DNA of 64,000 bases from Terriglobia bacterium (GTDB taxonomy: Bacteria; Acidobacteriota; Thermoanaerobaculia; Thermoanaerobaculales; Thermoanaerobaculaceae). The stretch is taken from assembly GCA_020073245.1 (NCBI GenBank), contig JAIQFQ010000001.1:418001-482000 (forward strand), read 5' to 3'. Every line of letters starts with the position of its first letter. Position 1 is the first letter of the stretch. A program made the position numbers and the translations under genes. The notes beneath the pieces were generated by a model. It was not told the origin of the DNA. It saw only the letters and a program-made list of their open reading frames with translations, and searched no databases. Below, one piece after another: positions 8,060 to 19,200 of the stretch.

Positions 8060-9351
8060 GGGCGTCGGCCGACCTGTTGATGGCAGCGCTCCACAGCGCC
8101 TCCGAGGAGCTGACCGGGAAGGGCGTGCGGTTCGAGGTCTTCGCCCGCCTCGGGGAGAGCGCTCGCCTGAGCCGCGACGCCTTGGGCGCCCTCGAGCGGC
8201 GCTCGAGCCGTGAGTTTGGCGTCGGCTGCCGCGTCAGCGGCGGGGGATGTGCCGGGTTCGGTGCCGCCTCCGGAAGGGGCGCGAGAGCTGGCAGGGAGGC
8301 TGCGCGCATCGCGCTCGGGGCGATGCTTCCCTCACCGGATCCGCTCCCCCCGCGCTCGGTGCTCGGTGTCACGGGAACATCCCTTCCCCATGACGTCCCC
8401 GATGGCGACCAGCTCGACGCGGTCCTGGCCGATGTGGCAACGCGCGTGTCCGGCGGCTCGCACGGCGTGAAGCTCGTGCAGGCGCGGATCCTCGCCGGGA
8501 CCTCCGCCGCCGCACTGGCAACGGGGGAGGGGTTCCACGCCACAGCGACGGCCGGAGGCACGGTGATGGAGTTGCTCGTCGCGCCGCCCGAGGGCCCGTG
8601 GCGGCACTTCCACTTCGCGGCCCCGGTGGTCTCCGACCTCGACCCCGCGACGATCACCGAACGCGTTCAGGAAACCGCACTGCTCGCCACCCGGGGACGC
8701 CAACCGGAGCGGCAGCTCGCCGACGTCCTGCTCGCTCCAGCGGTGGCCGCGCCGATCGTGGAGGCGCTTGCGCGCTATCTGACTGCCACGGGCGACAGAG
8801 ACAGGGAGGTGAGGGTCTCCGGGGTCTGGCGCCTGACCGATGACCGTCTCGGACCCGAGGGGCTGCTTCCCCTCCAGTGGGACGGCGAAGGGCTCCCGGC
8901 ACGGCGAATCGAGCTTATCCAACGTGGCAAGGTCGGCGAACGCCTGGCCACCTGGGAGATTGCCCAGCGGATCGGCGGCCGGCCGGGCGGTGCCGTCCGC
9001 CCCTCGTACCGCCACCCACCGGCGGCGGGGCCGGCCAATCTCGTGGTGCACCCCGCCGCCTCGACACCCCGGTCGACGCTGCTCAGCCGGGTGGCAAGCG
9101 GCTTCTACCTGGCGGCGCCGGCCGGGTCCGTTCGCGTAGACGCGACGGAGGGCCGGTTCGGCGTGCATGCCGCGGCGGTTGCGCTGCGGGAGGGCAGGCC
9201 GGTCGCGGCGCATCCGCTCGTCGAACTGCGCGGCTCCTTCCGGCGCCTCCTCGCCGGCCTGCTCGCGACTGGCGGCGAAAGCGAGAGCTTCTCCCTCTCC
9301 TGTGCTGTCACAACCCCTTCGCTCCTCTTCCACCGCCTCGAGATCGCCTGA
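8056..9351 (+). CDS. TldE/PmbA-like protein (partner of the upstream TldD-like protein)
   Basis: GTG start overlaps the upstream stop by 4 nt (GTGA); lacks HExxxH; PmbA/TldE-like organisation next to tldD. Confidence 0.7.
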   Translation: MRASADLLMAALHSASEELTGKGVRFEVFARLGESARLSRDALGALERRSSREFGVGCRVSGGGCAGFGAASGRGARAGREAARIALGAMLPSPDPLPPRSVLGVTGTSLPHDVPDGDQLDAVLADVATRVSGGSHGVKLVQARILAGTSAAALATGEGFHATATAGGTVMELLVAPPEGPWRHFHFAAPVVSDLDPATITERVQETALLATRGRQPERQLADVLLAPAVAAPIVEALARYLTATGDRDREVRVSGVWRLTDDRLGPEGLLPLQWDGEGLPARRIELIQRGKVGERLATWEIAQRIGGRPGGAVRPSYRHPPAAGPANLVVHPAASTPRSTLLSRVASGFYLAAPAGSVRVDATEGRFGVHAAAVALREGRPVAAHPLVELRGSFRRLLAGLLATGGESESFSLSCAVTTPSLLFHRLEIA

Positions 9352-9388
9352 GCGACGGGCCTCCCAGCGATCCGGGATGACGGTTGGG

Positions 9389-9417
9389 TTGACGTGTCAT
9401 ACGATCGTTTGATATAT
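9389..9417 (+). promoter_or_regulatory. Sigma-70-type promoter upstream of the tetR-efflux operon
   Basis: TTGACG (9389-9394), 17-bp spacer, ATATAT (9412-9417). Confidence 0.55.
9397..9412. promoter_or_regulatory. Candidate TetR-family operator
   Basis: TCATACGA|TCGTTTGA, 16-bp palindrome with one mismatched pair, in the -35/-10 spacer. Confidence 0.55.
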
Positions 9418-9463
9418 CTGCTCGGGCAGTTTGCGGCGCCCGCGCCGTAGCTCAGAGAACGAA

Positions 9464-10126
9464 GTGCCCGTCATACAGCGCCAACCTTCGCAGGCCGAAC
9501 ATGGGGCCGAAACGCGGAAGCGTCTTCTCGACACCGCCGAATGCCTCTTTGCCGATCGGGGCTTTGCCGCCACGTCAGTCCGGGACATTACCGCCGCGGC
9601 CGACTGCAACCTCGCGGCAGTCAACTACCATTTCGGCGGAAAGCAGAACCTCTACCGCGAGGTGTTCCGCCGAAGGTTGGCGGCGTTGCGCGAGCAGCGC
9701 ATCGCCAGCATCCACGCCGCTCGCGAGGAGACGGGCTCGCTCGAAGCGGTCCTTGCCGCGTTCGCCGGCACGTTTCTCGAACCGCTGGTCCGACGGGGCC
9801 GCAGCAGGTCGGTCCTCGACCTGCTCCAGCGTGAGATGCTCGACCCCCAGTTGCCGCCGGATATGTACCGGTCGGAGTTCGTCGAGCCCATCAACGGCGT
9901 GCTCGTGTCCGCAATGATGAGTGCGACGCCGGGTCTCGATGTCCGCTCGGCCCGGGTATGCGCCATCTCCGTGATCGGACAACTGGTACAGCTTGCGCGG
10001 CAGGTACGAAGGGCAAGGTTGCAGCCGAGCGCAGGTGATGACGTGTCGGCACTGAGTGAAACCGTCGCTCAGATCGTTCGATTTTCTGCCGCCGGCGTGC
10101 GCGCCTGCGCGAAGCGTGCGAGATGA
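9464..10126 (+). CDS. TetR/AcrR family transcriptional regulator
   Basis: N-terminal TetR HTH (TRKRLLDTAECLFADRGFAATSVRDITAAADCNLAAVNYHFGGKQNLYREVF); GTG start chosen, a TTG at 9431 is the alternative. Confidence 0.9.
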   Translation: MPVIQRQPSQAEHGAETRKRLLDTAECLFADRGFAATSVRDITAAADCNLAAVNYHFGGKQNLYREVFRRRLAALREQRIASIHAAREETGSLEAVLAAFAGTFLEPLVRRGRSRSVLDLLQREMLDPQLPPDMYRSEFVEPINGVLVSAMMSATPGLDVRSARVCAISVIGQLVQLARQVRRARLQPSAGDDVSALSETVAQIVRFSAAGVRACAKRAR

Positions 10127-10203
10127 GAAACCTCAGCCCCGAAAACGGCGTAGACGTTGCCCTGGGCAGCGCGATCATCCAACACTCACGAGGAGAGGAA
10201 AAA

Positions 10204-11688
10204 ATGCAGGACCCCCGACACAGACCTTTCCGCGCAGGGAAGGCGCTGCGTGCCGCATTCGGTGCGCCCGTGATCGCCTTGATGGTGTTCGGCGGCGCTG
10301 CTTCGGCCGGGTGGAAGACCCCACCCGTTCCTCAACGCCCAGACGCTCCGGTCGAGATGCCGACCTCGCCGCCGCCCGAGAACGCCGTCGCCGTCGCCGT
10401 TCCCGAGGACCTTCTGAAACCGGGTGCGACGATAACGCTCGCGAAGGTGGTGGACATCGCTCTGCAGAATAACCCTCTGACCCGGGCCTCGTACCTGCAG
10501 GCGCGCTCCGCCGCGGCTCAACTCGGAAGCAAGAGGGCGCCCTATTACCCGACCGTCAACGTCACCCTGAGCGGAACCCGATCCAACCAGCTCTCGCAAG
10601 ACCCGAACGTGTCGGCGACGGGGGACGTCTACGGCCCCTCGGTGGAGGTCGGCTACCTGCTTCTGGACATGGGAGGACGAGCAGCCGACGCCGATGATGC
10701 CAGGTTTGGCCTGATCGCCGCAGACTGGAGCCACAACGCGACCATCCAGGAAGTGATCCTGGGGGTGGAGACCACGTACGTGCTGTACGTCAACGCCAAG
10801 GCGCAGCTCGAGGCGGCACGGGCCAACGTCAAGGCCGCCGGCACGGCCCTCGATGCCGCGAACGGTCGCCACGACGCCGGCGTGGGCACCATCGCCGACG
10901 TCCTGCAGGCAAAGACGGCTTTCTCGCAGGCGCAGTTCTCACTACAGACCTTCGAAGGCGAGGTCCTCGCACTGCGGGGCGCGCTCGCCACCGCCATGGG
11001 CCTTCCCGCGACCATCCCGTACGATGTCGGGACTCTCCCGGCAGACGTTCCCCTCGACCGCGGCTCCGAGGCGGTCGACAAGTTGATCACGACCGCACGC
11101 GAGCGGCGGCCCGATCTCGCGGCCGCACGCGCGCTGGCGGAGAAGGCGGGTGCACACGTCCGGTCCGTGCGCTCGGAGGGGCTGCCGACGCTTTCGCTCT
11201 CGGCCGCCGCCCAGCGAAGCTACTATCGAACCACCCCGGTGACCGACCCCCACAACTATTGGTCGGCGGGCCTCTTCCTGAGGTTCCCGCTCTTCACCGG
11301 GTTCGCCAACGCGTACAACATCCAGAAGGCCAAGGAGGACGCGGAGGTTGCCCGCGCCCAGGCGGACACGCTCGAGCAGCAGGTGCTCCTGCAGGTCTGG
11401 ACGAGTTACTACGCGTTCCAGACCGCCACCCAGCTCGTCAGGACCAGCCACGACCTCCTCGAAAGCGCCGAGCAATCCGAGCGCGTGGCGCTTGGGCGGT
11501 ACAAGGAGGGTGTCGGCACGATCATCGACCTCCTCACCGCGCAGGCGGCTCTTGCCAGCGCGCGGTCGCAGGACATCCAGGCTCGCTCGGGGTGGTTCGT
11601 CGCCCTGGCTCAGCTCGCCCGCGACACGGGCACGGCCGCCCCTCTCGACCAAGCCATCACCGTCATCAAGGAAGGCACCAGGCCATGA
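10204..11688 (+). CDS. TolC-family outer membrane efflux protein
   Basis: Signal peptide, OEP/TolC repeats; ATG at 10204 behind a GAGGAGAGG ribosome-binding site. Confidence 0.9.
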   Translation: MQDPRHRPFRAGKALRAAFGAPVIALMVFGGAASAGWKTPPVPQRPDAPVEMPTSPPPENAVAVAVPEDLLKPGATITLAKVVDIALQNNPLTRASYLQARSAAAQLGSKRAPYYPTVNVTLSGTRSNQLSQDPNVSATGDVYGPSVEVGYLLLDMGGRAADADDARFGLIAADWSHNATIQEVILGVETTYVLYVNAKAQLEAARANVKAAGTALDAANGRHDAGVGTIADVLQAKTAFSQAQFSLQTFEGEVLALRGALATAMGLPATIPYDVGTLPADVPLDRGSEAVDKLITTARERRPDLAAARALAEKAGAHVRSVRSEGLPTLSLSAAAQRSYYRTTPVTDPHNYWSAGLFLRFPLFTGFANAYNIQKAKEDAEVARAQADTLEQQVLLQVWTSYYAFQTATQLVRTSHDLLESAEQSERVALGRYKEGVGTIIDLLTAQAALASARSQDIQARSGWFVALAQLARDTGTAAPLDQAITVIKEGTRP

Positions 11689-11720
11689 GACCGTCCGCTT
11701 CGCCCAGGAGAGATGCCCCG

Positions 11721-12878
11721 ATGAACACCACCGCCGCCCAACCCGTCATCCGAACGCAAAGGCCTCGACTGGCCGTACTGCCCGCCCTGACCCTCGCGAT
11801 CGCCCTCCTCAGCTCGTGCGACAACAGCGGGCAACAGAGGAGGGCTCAGCCCCCAGTGCCGGTGACCGCCGCCAAGGTGGTGCAAAAGACGGTTCCCGTG
11901 ACCTTCCGAGCCATCGGTCACGTCGAAGCCGTCGCCACCGTTGCCATCAAGGCCCGCATCGGCGGCGAGCTCCAGAAGGCGTGGTTCATTGAGGGACAGA
12001 CGGTGGCGAAGGGCGCCACCCTGTTCACCATCGACCCGCGTCAGTACGAGGCCGCCCTCCGCCTGGCCGAGGCGCAGCTGTCGAAGGACAGGGCCCTCCT
12101 CGAGAAGGCGGAAGCCGACACCAGGCGGTACGAGGGCCTGGTCAAGCAGGACTTCGTCACGAGGGAGCAGTACGATCAGATCACGTCCACCGCCGCTTCG
12201 CTGCGCGCCAGCGTCGCTGCCGATCAGGCGAACGTCGACAACGCGCGGCTTCAGCTGGCGTACTGCACGATCACCGCCCCCGTCGAAGGTCGCACCGGCA
12301 ACCTCAACGTCAAGCTGGGCAACCTCGTCAAAGCGGACGACACGACTCCCCTCGTCACCGTCAACCAGATCCGGCCGATCTTCGCCACCTTCTCGGTACC
12401 GGCACAACTCCTGCCTCAGCTGACGAGGCACGACGGAGCCCGGATCGGCGTCTCGGCGAGCCTCCCCCAGAACTCGGGTGCGTCCGAGGAGGGCACACTG
12501 ACGTTTGTCGACAATGCCGTCGACACCGCGACCAGCACCATTCTGCTCAAGGCGACGTTCGCCAACCAGGACGAGAGGCTCTGGCCGGGCCAGTTCGTCG
12601 ATGTCGTGGTGACGCTGGGCGAGGAGGCCAATCGCATCGTCGCCCCGGCCCCGGCCGTGCAGACGAGCCAGCAGGGCCAGTACGTGTTCGTGGTCAAGGA
12701 CGACCAGACCGTCGACCTGCGCTCCGTGAAGGTCAACCGCATGGACGAGACGGAGGCCGTCATCGATACCGGGCTGAAAGCGGGCGAGACCGTCGTGACA
12801 GACGGGCAACTCCGGCTCGTGCCGGGGGCGAAGGTCGAGATCAAGGCCGGCCTCGGGAACGCGGAGAAGCAGACATGA
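11721..12878 (+). CDS. RND efflux periplasmic adaptor (membrane fusion protein), lipoprotein
   Basis: Lipobox-like LLSSC; VQKTVPVTFRAIGHVEAVATVAIKARIGGEL... adaptor architecture. Confidence 0.92.
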   Translation: MNTTAAQPVIRTQRPRLAVLPALTLAIALLSSCDNSGQQRRAQPPVPVTAAKVVQKTVPVTFRAIGHVEAVATVAIKARIGGELQKAWFIEGQTVAKGATLFTIDPRQYEAALRLAEAQLSKDRALLEKAEADTRRYEGLVKQDFVTREQYDQITSTAASLRASVAADQANVDNARLQLAYCTITAPVEGRTGNLNVKLGNLVKADDTTPLVTVNQIRPIFATFSVPAQLLPQLTRHDGARIGVSASLPQNSGASEEGTLTFVDNAVDTATSTILLKATFANQDERLWPGQFVDVVVTLGEEANRIVAPAPAVQTSQQGQYVFVVKDDQTVDLRSVKVNRMDETEAVIDTGLKAGETVVTDGQLRLVPGAKVEIKAGLGNAEKQT

Positions 12879-15800
12879 ACCTGTCCGGGCTCTTCATCCG
12901 ACGTCCCGTCATGACCACCATCGTCATGGTGGCGGTCCTGATCTTCGGGGCCATGGCATACCGGCTTCTGCCGGTTTCCGACCTGCCCAACGTGGACTTC
13001 CCCACCATCTCGGTGTCCGCGTCGCTTCCAGGGGCCAACCCCGACACCATGGCCGCCTCGGTGGCGACCCCGCTGGAGAAGGAGTTCTCGACCATCGCCG
13101 GCGTCGACCAGATGACCTCCACAAGCGGACTGGGCAGCACGAACATCACGCTGCAGTTCGCCCTCGATCGCGATATCGATGCCGCGGCGCAAGACGTCCA
13201 GGCCGCGATCGCACGCACCGCCCGGCAGTTGCCCCCGGACATGCCCTACCCGCCCACGTACCGAAAGGTCAACCCAGCCGACCAGCCGATCCTGTTCATC
13301 GCCCTGACATCTCCCAGCATTCCCTTGTACCAGCTCGACGAGTACGGTGAGACCATCATCGCGCAGCGCATCTCGATGGTCTCAGGGGTGGCCCAGGTGG
13401 GTGTCTACGGCGGTCAGAAGTATGCGGTGCGGATCCAGCTCGACCCCCGCGAGCTGGCCAGCCGCAACATCAGCATCGGTGAGACCTCGCAAGCCGTCCA
13501 GGCCAACAACGTGAACCTCCCGTCCGGGATCCTCTGGGGACCCGAGAAGTCGTACACGCTCATGACGGCGGGCCAACTCACGGCCGCCGAAGCCTACCGC
13601 CCGATCGTGGTCGCCTACCGCGGCGGCAAGCCGGTACGCCTCGCCGAGCTTGGCAACATCTTGGACGGCGTCGAGAACAACAAGACCGCCGCGTGGTTCA
13701 TGGACCAGCGCTCGATCATGCTGGCGATTCAGAAACAGCCTGGCACGAACACGGTCGAGGTCGCACGCGCCGTGCGCGAGCTGCTGCCCACGTTCGAGAA
13801 GCAGCTCCCGGCCAGCGTTTCGATGCACATCGTGTTCGACCGATCCGAATCGATCCGCGACTCGGTCAACGACGTTAAGGTTACCCTGCTCATCACCCTG
13901 ACCCTGGTGGTGCTGGTGATCTTCATCTTCCTGAGAAACCTCTCCGCGACCGCGATCCCCTCGCTCGCCATGCCGATGTCGATCGTCGGCACGTTTGCGA
14001 TCATGTTCGCGCTCAACTACAGCCTGGACAACCTCTCGCTGATGGCGCTCACGCTCTCGGTCGGGTTCGTGGTGGACGACGCCATCGTCATGCTGGAGAA
14101 CATCTTCCGCCACATGGAAATGGGGAAGAAGGGCTTCCAAGCCGCAATCGACGGGTCGCGGGAGATCGGATTCACGATCGTCTCGATGACGCTCTCGCTC
14201 GCCGCGGTGTTCCTGCCCGTGCTGTTCATGGGAGGGATCGTAGGTCGGCTGTTCCGCGAGTTCGCGGTGAGCATCGGCGCCGCGGTCCTGATTTCGGGCG
14301 TCATCTCGCTGACGCTGACCCCGATGCTGTCGAGCCGGTTCCTCCGGCCGCCGCGCGAGGTCGAGCACCACGCGCTGTACAACGCCTTCGAGGGCGCCTT
14401 CAACGGCCTCCTGAACGGCTACAAGGCGGGGCTCACCTGGTCCCTGGCCCACCGCCGCACCATGATGCTCATCACCGCCGCGGTGACCGTCGTGATGGGC
14501 CTCCTGTTCGGGGTCGTCCCCAAGGGTTTCATCCCGTCCCAGGACGTCGGGATGCTCTCCGGACAGACCGAGGCCGTGGAGGGCATTTCCTTCGACGCCA
14601 TGGCGCGGCACCAGCAGGCCGTCGCGGCGATCCTCAGGGCAGACCCGAACATCGAGGTGTTCGGCTCCTCTGCCGGTGGGCGCGGTGGCGGTTCGTCGAA
14701 CTCGGGCTACATGTTCATCCGGCTCAAACCCCGGAGTCAACGTGAGCTGAACGCCGACGAGATCGTGGAGGAGCTGCGGCCCAAGCTGGCGGCGGTGCCC
14801 GGCATTCGCTCCTACCTGCTGAGCCCTCCAGCCATCCAGGTAGGGGGCCGCCAGAGCCGCGCCCTCTACCAGCTGACCCTATTCGGGCCGGACACCGCGG
14901 AGCTCTACCGCTTCGCCCCTCAGCTCGAGGCGAAGATGCGGGCCCACCCGATGCTGCAGGACGTCAACACCGACCTCCTGCTCAAGAACCCGCAGATCAA
15001 CATCGAAATCCACCGCGACAAAGCCGCGTCCCTCGGCGTCACGCCGCTCGAGATCGAGGACACGCTCTACACGGCCTACGGCACCCGGCAGATCTCCACG
15101 ATCTTCGCGCCGCAGAACGAGTACATGGTGATCATGGAGACCAAGCCGGAGTTCCAGACCGATCTCATGGACCTCTCCCTCCTCTACATGAGGTCGACAA
15201 ACGGTCAGCTCGTGCCTCTCGACTCGCTGGTCAAGACGACCGCAGGCGTCGGCCCGCTCACCGTCAACCACTCCGGCCAGCTCCCCTCCGTGACCCTCTC
15301 GTTCAACCTGAAGCCCGGGGTGGCTCTGGGTCAGGCGACCGCAGAGACCGAGAAGCTGGCCCGCGCCACCCTGCCATCCACGATCTCCTACGTGTTCCAG
15401 GGCACCGCACAGGCGTTCCAGTCATCGATGAAGGGGCTCGGGTTGCTCCTCATCCTGGCCGTGCTGGTGATCTACATGGTGCTCGCCATCCTGTACGAGA
15501 GCTTCATCCACCCGTTCACCATCCTCTCGGCGTTGCCGCTGGCGGGGGCCGGGGCGCTGGCGACCCTGGCGTTGTTTCGGAGCGACCTGAACATCTACGC
15601 CTTTGTCGGGATCATCATGCTGGTCGGCCTCGTGAAGAAGAACGGGATCATCATGATCGACTTCGCCATCGAAGCGCAGAAGGCGGGAAAGTCACCGAGG
15701 GATGCGATCTACGAGGCGTGCGTCGTGCGGTTCCGGCCGATCATGATGACCACCATGGCGGCGCTCTTCGGCACGCTCCCCATCGCGCTGGGCTTCGGCG

Positions 15801-15991
15801 CCGGGGCCGAGGCGCGGCGTCCCCTCGGGCTCGCGGTCGTGGGAGGCCTCCTCGTGTCCCAGTCGCTGACGCTGTTCATCACCCCGGTGATCTACACCTA
15901 CATGGAGAGCTTCCAGAAGAAGCTCGGCTCGTGGCTGTGGTTCCTCGGAGGGCGGGAGAGCCACACACCGACATCAGCGACGACGGCTTGA
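12875..15991 (+). CDS. RND efflux permease (HAE1 / MdtB-like)
   Basis: MNLSGLFIRRPVMTTIVMVAVLIFGAMAYRLLPVSDLPNVDFP; 1038 aa; 4-nt overlap with the adaptor gene. Confidence 0.95.
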   Translation: MNLSGLFIRRPVMTTIVMVAVLIFGAMAYRLLPVSDLPNVDFPTISVSASLPGANPDTMAASVATPLEKEFSTIAGVDQMTSTSGLGSTNITLQFALDRDIDAAAQDVQAAIARTARQLPPDMPYPPTYRKVNPADQPILFIALTSPSIPLYQLDEYGETIIAQRISMVSGVAQVGVYGGQKYAVRIQLDPRELASRNISIGETSQAVQANNVNLPSGILWGPEKSYTLMTAGQLTAAEAYRPIVVAYRGGKPVRLAELGNILDGVENNKTAAWFMDQRSIMLAIQKQPGTNTVEVARAVRELLPTFEKQLPASVSMHIVFDRSESIRDSVNDVKVTLLITLTLVVLVIFIFLRNLSATAIPSLAMPMSIVGTFAIMFALNYSLDNLSLMALTLSVGFVVDDAIVMLENIFRHMEMGKKGFQAAIDGSREIGFTIVSMTLSLAAVFLPVLFMGGIVGRLFREFAVSIGAAVLISGVISLTLTPMLSSRFLRPPREVEHHALYNAFEGAFNGLLNGYKAGLTWSLAHRRTMMLITAAVTVVMGLLFGVVPKGFIPSQDVGMLSGQTEAVEGISFDAMARHQQAVAAILRADPNIEVFGSSAGGRGGGSSNSGYMFIRLKPRSQRELNADEIVEELRPKLAAVPGIRSYLLSPPAIQVGGRQSRALYQLTLFGPDTAELYRFAPQLEAKMRAHPMLQDVNTDLLLKNPQINIEIHRDKAASLGVTPLEIEDTLYTAYGTRQISTIFAPQNEYMVIMETKPEFQTDLMDLSLLYMRSTNGQLVPLDSLVKTTAGVGPLTVNHSGQLPSVTLSFNLKPGVALGQATAETEKLARATLPSTISYVFQGTAQAFQSSMKGLGLLLILAVLVIYMVLAILYESFIHPFTILSALPLAGAGALATLALFRSDLNIYAFVGIIMLVGLVKKNGIIMIDFAIEAQKAGKSPRDAIYEACVVRFRPIMMTTMAALFGTLPIALGFGAGAEARRPLGLAVVGGLLVSQSLTLFITPVIYTYMESFQKKLGSWLWFLGGRESHTPTSATTA

Positions 15992-16013
15992 TGGACACCC
16001 TGCGGAAAGATGA

Positions 16014-16039
16014 GACGGGCGGCCTCCGGGCCGCCCGTC
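16014..16039 (+). terminator. Strong hairpin between the two RND permease genes (terminator/attenuator-like, no U-tract)
   Basis: GACGGGCGGCC-TCCG-GGCCGCCCGTC: perfect 11-bp stem, 4-nt loop. Confidence 0.5.
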
Positions 16040-16246
16040 GCCTTCCTCCACAACGTCGTCCGGCGTGACCTCATGGCCGTCGATGTCGTACCCCTCTTCC
16101 ACCCGGAAGAACAGCGGCGTCACCGGCGTTGTACTTCCAGACCGAGGCTCGCAAGGCGCGAGCGGCTCCAGGTGGAGATCGTCACAGGGCGCCGCCGAGA
16201 CCCGCCGGGGTCTCGATCGCCTGGGAAAAGGTGAGGACCGCGAAGC

Positions 16247-19200
16247 ATGAACATCTCAGAACTCTTCATCCGCCGACCCGTCATGACGACTCTGGTGATG
16301 CTGGGGGTGATGCTGTTCGGCATCATGGCGTACCGCCTGCTGCCGGTGTCCGACCTGCCCAACGTCGACTTTCCGACGATCCTGGTGACGGCGAGCCTGC
16401 CGGGGGCGAGCCCGGAGACGATGGCATCCTCGGTTGCGACCCCGCTGGAGCGCGAGTTCTCGACCATCGCCGGCATCGACTCGATGACCTCGACCTCGAG
16501 CCTGGGAAGCACGAGCATCACGGTGCAGTTCAACCTGGCGCGCAACCTCGACGCGGCCGCGCAGGACGTCCAGGCCGCGATCGCGCGCGCAAACAGGAAC
16601 CTCCCGCAGAACATGCCGTTCCCACCCAGCTACCAGAAGGTGAACCCAGCCGACACGCCGATCCTCTACATCGCGCTGACCTCGTCCGCGATCCCGATCT
16701 ACCAACTCGACGAGTACGGCGAGACGTTGATGGCGCAGCGCATCTCGACGGTCTCCGGAGTGGCTCAGGTGCAGGTGTACGGCTCGCAGAAGTACGCGGT
16801 CCGGATCCAGCTCGACCCTGACCAGCTCGCGACCCGCGGCATCGGAATCGACCAGGTCGAACAGGCCGTCCAGACCGGCAACGTGAACCTGCCGACCGGC
16901 ACGCTGTGGGGGCCGCACACCGCCTTCACGGTGCAAGCCAACGGCCAGCTGATGAAGGCCGGCGACTACCGGCCCCTCATCGTCGCCTACCGCAACGGCA
17001 GCCCCGTGCGTCTCTCCGATCTGGGACAGGTCATCGACAGCGTGGAGAACGACAAGACCGCCGCCTGGGAGGTCGACCAGCGCGCCGTGATCCTCGCCAT
17101 TCAGCGCCAGCCCGGCACGAACACGGTAGAGGTGTCGCAAGCCGTCCAGAGCCTCATGCCGACGTTCCGGGCGCAGCTTCCCGCTTCGGTGTCGATGAAG
17201 GTCCTCTACGACCGCGCCGCCTCCATCCGGAACTCGGTCAACGACGTCAAGTTCACGCTGCTGTTCACGCTCGCGCTGGTCGTCATGGTGATCTTCCTGT
17301 TCCTGCGCAACCTCTCCGCGACCATGATCCCGTCGCTCTCGATGCCGCTTTCCATCGTCGGCACGTTTGCGGTGATGTACATGATGGGCTACTCCCTTGA
17401 CAACCTGTCGCTGATGGCCATCGTGCTCTCCCTCGGTTTCGTGGTGGACGACGCCATCGTGATGCTGGAGAACGTGGTGCGTCACATGGAGCACGGGGAG
17501 CACCACTTCGCGGCCGCCCTCGCGGGTTCGAAGGAGATCGGGTTCACCATCCTGTCGATGACGCTGTCGCTGGCCGCCGTTTTCATACCGGTTCTCTTCA
17601 TGGGTGGAATTATCGGCCGCCTGTTCCACGAGTTCGCGGTCACGATCGGCGTCTCGGTGCTCATCTCCGGGTTGGTGTCGCTGACCCTGACGCCGATGCT
17701 CTCCAGCCGCTTCCTGCGGCCGCCCGGCGAGGAGCGGCACGGCGCCTTCTACCAGTTCTTCGAGCGTTTCTTCGAGGGCATGCTGCGCCTGTACGAGCGC
17801 GGCCTCACGTGGTCGCTGCGCCACCAGACCGTTGTGATGGCGACCGCAGTCGCTATCACGGTGGCCACCGTGGGGTTGTTCGTCATCGTCCCCAAGGGCT
17901 TCATCCCGAGCGAGGACACCGGCCAGATCTTCGGCTTCACGGAGGCCGCGGAGGGAGTGTCGTTCGACGAGATGGTCCGTCACCAGAAGGCGATCGCCGA
18001 GGTGGTCAAGGCCGATCCCAACGCCGAGTCGTTCATGTCCTCTGCCGGCGGCCGCGCCGGCTTCGGAAGCAACGTCGGCATCGTCTTCATCCGGCTGACG
18101 CCGCGCAGTAAGCGCACGCTTTCGGCGGACGAGGTCATCAACGAACTGCGCCCCAAGCTCGCTCAGGTGCCGGGCATCCGCGTCTACATGCAGAACCCGC
18201 CTCCGATCAGGATCGGCGGCCAGCTGACCAAGAGCCAGTACCAGCTCACGCTCCAGGGACCCGATACCGCGGACCTCTATCGGGTCGCCCCGCTGCTCGA
18301 GGCCAGGATGCGGCAGCTTCCCGGTCTGGTCGACGTCAACAGCGACCTGCAGATCAAGAACCCTGAGGTTAACGTCAACATCGACCGGGACAAGGCCGCG
18401 GCGCTCGGCGTGACGCCGGCAGCCGTCGAGGACGCCCTCTACTCCGCCTACGGCACGCGGCAGATCTCCACGATCTATACGCCGACCAACCAGTACCGGG
18501 TGCTCATGGAGCTCCAGAAGGAGCACCAGGCCGACCCGTCGGTGCTTTCGGAGCTCTACGTGCGCTCGTCTGGGGGCCAGTTGGTGCCGCTCGAATCGGT
18601 GTCCCGCTTCGACCGCATGCTCGGCCCGCTCTCGGTCAACCACCTGGGGCAGCTCCCGGCGGTCACGCTCTCGTTCAACCTGCGGCCCGGCGTCTCCCTC
18701 GGCGATGCTGTCCAGACGGTCACCAAGGCCGCGCGCGACATCATCCCCGCCAGCGTTTCGACCTCGTTCCAGGGGACGGCACAGGCGTTCCAGTCGTCGC
18801 TTTCCGGCCTCGGTCTGCTGCTGCTCATGGCTGTCGTCGTGATCTATATCGTGCTTGGCATCCTGTACGAGAGCTTCATCCACCCCATCACGATCCTGTC
18901 CGCGCTCCCGCTCGCCGGCTTCGGCGCCCTGGCCACACTCCTGATCTTCCGGGTCGACCTCAGCATCTACGCCTTCGTCGGGATCATCATGCTGGTCGGG
19001 CTCGTCAAGAAGAACGGCATCATCATGATCGACTTCGCGCTCGAGGCACAGCGCAAGGAAGGGAAGCAGCCCGCCGACGCGATCTACGAGGCATGCGTCG
19101 TGCGCTTCCGCCCGATCATGATGACCACCATGGCCGCGCTGTTCGGCACGCTCCCGGTCGCGCTCGGTATCGGCGCCGGCGCCGAGTCGCGTCGGCCTCT

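Noticed and set aside
13382-14740. 452-aa - strand ORF opposite the first RND permease
   Set aside because: Shadow ORF with His/Asp/Arg-rich low complexity.
16040-16246. Short ORFs between the two RND permeases
   Set aside because: No RBS, family motif or plausible composition; treated as untranslated spacer.
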